A stretch of DNA of 51,999 bases from Acidobacteriaceae bacterium (GTDB taxonomy: Bacteria > Acidobacteriota > Terriglobia > Terriglobales > Acidobacteriaceae). Below are positions 50,011 to 51,999 of the stretch, one piece after another. The first letter of the stretch is position 1, and the number at the start of each line of letters is the position of its first letter. The translations under genes were made by a program, and so were the position numbers. Location of the stretch: contig PKXQ01000105.1 in assembly GCA_003132405.1 (NCBI GenBank), positions 1 through 51,999 on the forward strand, read 5' to 3'. The notes beneath the pieces were generated by a model. The model was not told the origin of the DNA. It saw nothing but the letters and a program-made list of their open reading frames with translations, and ran no database searches.

Positions 50011-50036
50011 AAAAGGCCGAGCGTTTAGCCCGGCCC
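50011..50036 (-). terminator. Terminator after gvpL/F (minus strand)
   Basis: GGCCG-A-GC (50015-50022) pairs with GC-C-CGGCC (50028-50035; A-C becomes a G-T pair on the minus strand), loop five bases, followed by TTTTCTATTCTT. It lies about 30 bases after the GvpL/F stop. Confidence 0.8.
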
Positions 50037-50066
50037 AGTCGAAAAACTGAACGAAGAACTGACTCT

Positions 50067-50813
50067 CTAGCTGTCGCTGGCCACAGTGCGTACTTTCCCA
50101 GGCAAAAAATGATACGGCGGCCAGGGACCGGTCACCACCATCTGGCAGTTCTTCAGCTGCTTGGCGGCTGTGCTGTAGCGGTTCTGATACTTTTCGATGG
50201 ACTTGGTGTCGATCAGGTGGGCAATGTCGAGCAGCATTCCGTCGGCGTCAACCTTCTTGCAGCTAACCTCTTCTTCCAATGGATTGAAGAGTTTATGCAC
50301 CTGGACGGACAGCGCGCGCGCCTTGGTCTGTCGCTCCCGCTCGCGAGAAGCCTTCTCTCGCAGCTTGAGCAGGTATTCGCGGCCGACCGTGTCAGGCAGC
50401 ACGATCTCTTCCATGTTCCCGCGCAGCGACCCGTCGCGCACCGTCAGCTTGATGCGCATCTCGGATTTGCCGCGCAACCGCTCCACACTCTCACAAAAAG
50501 TGCGGCGATTGGATCGAACAGCCTGGCGTATAGCGTCTTCGGTGTCGAAAATCGTCCCGAATCGGAATGGCAGCACAGTCGCGGTGCGGAAACTCTGGCT
50601 GACCACCCGTGCGTGTTCCAAAACGGACTTTTCATCGAGCTTGGAGGTGGCGCGATCATATTCACTGACAATCACCGCGAACTCTCCGCTCGGGTAGCTC
50701 ATGACGGGGGCGGAGTTCACTCCTTGAATACCATCTAAAACGAAGGGACGACGGGCGCGAACACCATTAGCAAGGGTCTGGTGTTCTGTGAGGCAGTACG
50801 CGTACCACGACAT
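50067..50813 (-). CDS. GvpL/GvpF-family protein, orphan
   Basis: A 248-residue protein of the gas-vesicle GvpL/GvpF family: MSWYAYCLTEH, a VVSQSFRTATVLPFRFGTIF segment, the GKSEMRIKL strand and the C-terminal VVTGPWPPYHFLP are typical. In gas-vesicle clusters these proteins are minor shell or nucleation factors, but no gvpA, gvpN or other gvp gene is near, so another role is likely. GGAGAG five bases upstream fixes ATG 50813. It is transcribed alone and terminated at 50011. Confidence 0.88.
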   Translation of the reverse strand: MSWYAYCLTEHQTLANGVRARRPFVLDGIQGVNSAPVMSYPSGEFAVIVSEYDRATSKLDEKSVLEHARVVSQSFRTATVLPFRFGTIFDTEDAIRQAVRSNRRTFCESVERLRGKSEMRIKLTVRDGSLRGNMEEIVLPDTVGREYLLKLREKASRERERQTKARALSVQVHKLFNPLEEEVSCKKVDADGMLLDIAHLIDTKSIEKYQNRYSTAAKQLKNCQMVVTGPWPPYHFLPGKVRTVASDS

Positions 50814-51101
50814 GCACTCTCTCCGATTGCACCGGGGTCTGGGCACCCCTTTAGATTTGCTCGTAAAGCTAGGGCTGCGTTCTACTTGGAAGTTTTGGTT
50901 TTTTGAGACAAGGCAAACACGAAAAGTCGCGTTCTAGGGTGATAGTACTTCCGTTCCGTATCATTTGCAACCATTCTTATGCTCGACGCATCGCAATTTT
51001 GTCTCAATTTGCAACAAACACGATTTTGGCGGGGGCTAGCAGGCGCCGATCGCAAGTTTTTGCGAGCTTGCGGGCTGTGGATCAGGAAGACAAACAAGCA
51101 A

Positions 51102-51175
51102 ACTGGCGGAGAGAATGGGAGTCGAACCACTCAATGAGTGTAAACGCAATTTCACTCATTGACCTAGCCGCCAGT
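51102..51175 (-). other. tRNA-like element or tRNA 3'-end remnant
   Basis: On the minus strand: ACTGGCGG (51168-51175) pairs with CCGCCAGT (51102-51109) as an 8-bp acceptor-like stem; a perfect 10-bp hairpin TCAATGAGTG/CACTCATTGA lies inside; then GTGGTTCGACTCCCAT resembles a tRNA T arm and the 3' end TCTCTCCGCCA resembles the end of a serine tRNA. There is no D arm or normal anticodon arm, so this is no functional standard tRNA. It could be a degraded tRNA, an old attachment site or a structured element. Confidence 0.4.
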
Positions 51176-51314
51176 GTAGCTGCGGATGACGGTGAATCGC
51201 CGTCCCTGCGCTAGGCGGGTGGCCCATCTTCCGCTGTCCTTGCTCGCCCTCACGAAAAACCAACTGAGGGTGCACCATCCTTGCGGATTACTCCAACAAA
51301 AAGGCTGGGCCGCC

Positions 51315-51911
51315 CTATGGGATGCGCTCCCAAGTGAGTTTGTAGGTGGCATCGTTGCGGGAAATCATTCCCCCCTTGCCGTCTTCGGTGGGGATCAGTA
51401 CGAGGCGATTGTCACCCTGGAATTCGAACCAGCGAATGTTGTCCCGGCCACGGAAGCCGGGATAGGAGTGATCGGCGAGGTGATGGGTTACGATTTCCGC
51501 TTTCGCATCCACCGTGTACGTGCCGTAGTAGGCGAGATAGGTGTCGAAGGCTTCCGCCTTTTCTTCTATGGTCCCTGCGGAAACTCCCTTCGCAAATGGC
51601 TTGCGCTCGCCATGAATCGCGATTTGCACACTCATCCAACCCGAGCGGTCGTAGACGATCAGCCCTGTGGGGTGGTCATAGTCCACTTTGCGCATCGGCG
51701 AATCCCCCTGCACAGAAACCAGTCGCCATGCTCCGACCAATTTCTCGGCGACTTTCTCCTGTGGGGCAGCAGAAGGCGTCGACAACACCGGTGCGGCCAG
51801 AGCGAAGAGGCCGAGCAACATGAGCACCGCGGCCCGGTTGAGCGGAAGGCCTAGAGGAGTCTTCGACTGCGAACAACCGGGAACGTCTGCCTGGCACTTG
51901 GAAGAGCTCAA
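51315..51911 (-). CDS. Exported lipocalin-like domain protein
   Basis: A 198-residue protein with an N-terminal signal segment (AAVLMLLGLFALAAPVLSTPSAA) and a lipocalin-like domain (KLVGAWRLVSVQGDSPMRKVDYDHPTGLIVYDRSGWMSVQIAI, ... AYYGTYTVDAKAEIVTHHLADHSYPGFRG, ... NRLVLIPTED, YKLTWERI). The GxW motif (GAWRLVS) is present. Ligand unknown. The TTG start at 51911 is supported by GAGGTGA a few bases upstream. Confidence 0.8.
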   Translation of the reverse strand: MSSSKCQADVPGCSQSKTPLGLPLNRAAVLMLLGLFALAAPVLSTPSAAPQEKVAEKLVGAWRLVSVQGDSPMRKVDYDHPTGLIVYDRSGWMSVQIAIHGERKPFAKGVSAGTIEEKAEAFDTYLAYYGTYTVDAKAEIVTHHLADHSYPGFRGRDNIRWFEFQGDNRLVLIPTEDGKGGMISRNDATYKLTWERIP

Positions 51912-51999
51912 GGTTCACCTCGACAAGGAGATCCTGACGGGCGGCATTCTACAGGAAATCGGTCTCGCGCACGAGGATGTGTACTCGTCCAGTAGATGG
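51912..51999. other. Right edge, no gene identified
   Basis: 88 bases upstream of the lipocalin-like gene; too short to assign. A ribosome site for 51911 is the only feature seen. Confidence 0.4.

Noticed and set aside
50067..50813. Gas vesicle gene cluster
   Set aside because: Only a GvpL/F-type protein is present; no gvpA or other structural gene.

Overview
The window reads as a piece of chromosome from a GC-rich (roughly 60%) Gram-negative bacterium, most likely an acidobacterium (Terriglobia-like). This placement is an inference from gene content: secreted Kelch and TPR lipoproteins, a DUF2393 protein, a selenocysteine SelD, an ExbB-ExbD-ExbD-TonB block behind yajC-secD-secF, and many short palindromic intergenic repeats. 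No insertion sequence, integrase, phage gene or CRISPR array is visible. Most of the window is housekeeping DNA with small accessory genes between.

Layout. 1-5.2 kb: truncated cspA (minus), then DUF503, rbfA, a DHH phosphoesterase (NrnA type), a GT-C glycosyltransferase and a GNAT protein (plus). 5.3-10 kb: minus-strand Kelch protein, a structured 3' region with a strong terminator, a PAS-GGDEF-EAL protein and a monofunctional proline dehydrogenase. 10.2-13.6 kb: an unknown gene and the ribosome/tRNA cluster rpsP-khpA-rimM-trmD-rplS, in which rimM and trmD are one continuous reading frame. 13.9-18.2 kb: a lone PhnD-type binding protein, panB-lipoprotein-panC (minus, with a good promoter) and a Gly/His-rich secreted protein. 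18.2-22.7 kb: an AbrB-Doc toxin-antitoxin pair under a perfect 20-bp palindrome, DUF374 acyltransferase, PilZ protein, threonine dehydratase, YceH. 22.8-31 kb: cysteine dioxygenase, outer-membrane protein, YtxH, efp, acyP, apt, LolA-like protein, DUF2393, selD with in-frame UGA (Sec), DinB remnant, aldo/keto reductase. 31-37.5 kb: PEP-mutase/isocitrate-lyase-like enzyme, FlK-type thioesterase, cytochrome c lipoprotein, a sigma-54 activator without a DNA-binding domain, and a BCCP/biotin carboxylase pair. 37.7-45.5 kb (minus): yajC-secD-secF, tonB-exbB-exbD-exbD, TPR lipoprotein. 46-52 kb: two exported TldD/TldE-like proteins, an orphan GvpL/F protein, a tRNA-like element and a lipocalin-like protein.

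The most unusual feature is a recurring kind of intergenic element. At least eight gaps hold long inverted repeats whose arms are built from short near-tandem 'words' (about 7-9 bp). The words differ from site to site while the architecture is shared. Together with two more compact GC-rich palindrome families, they border or enter genes: one removes the boundary between rimM and trmD, a 26-bp palindrome sits in frame inside trmD, one supplies the last codons and stop of the cysteine dioxygenase gene, and another surrounds the start of the tldE-like gene. This is the best candidate here for an undescribed system, although its mechanism and function cannot be read from sequence alone.
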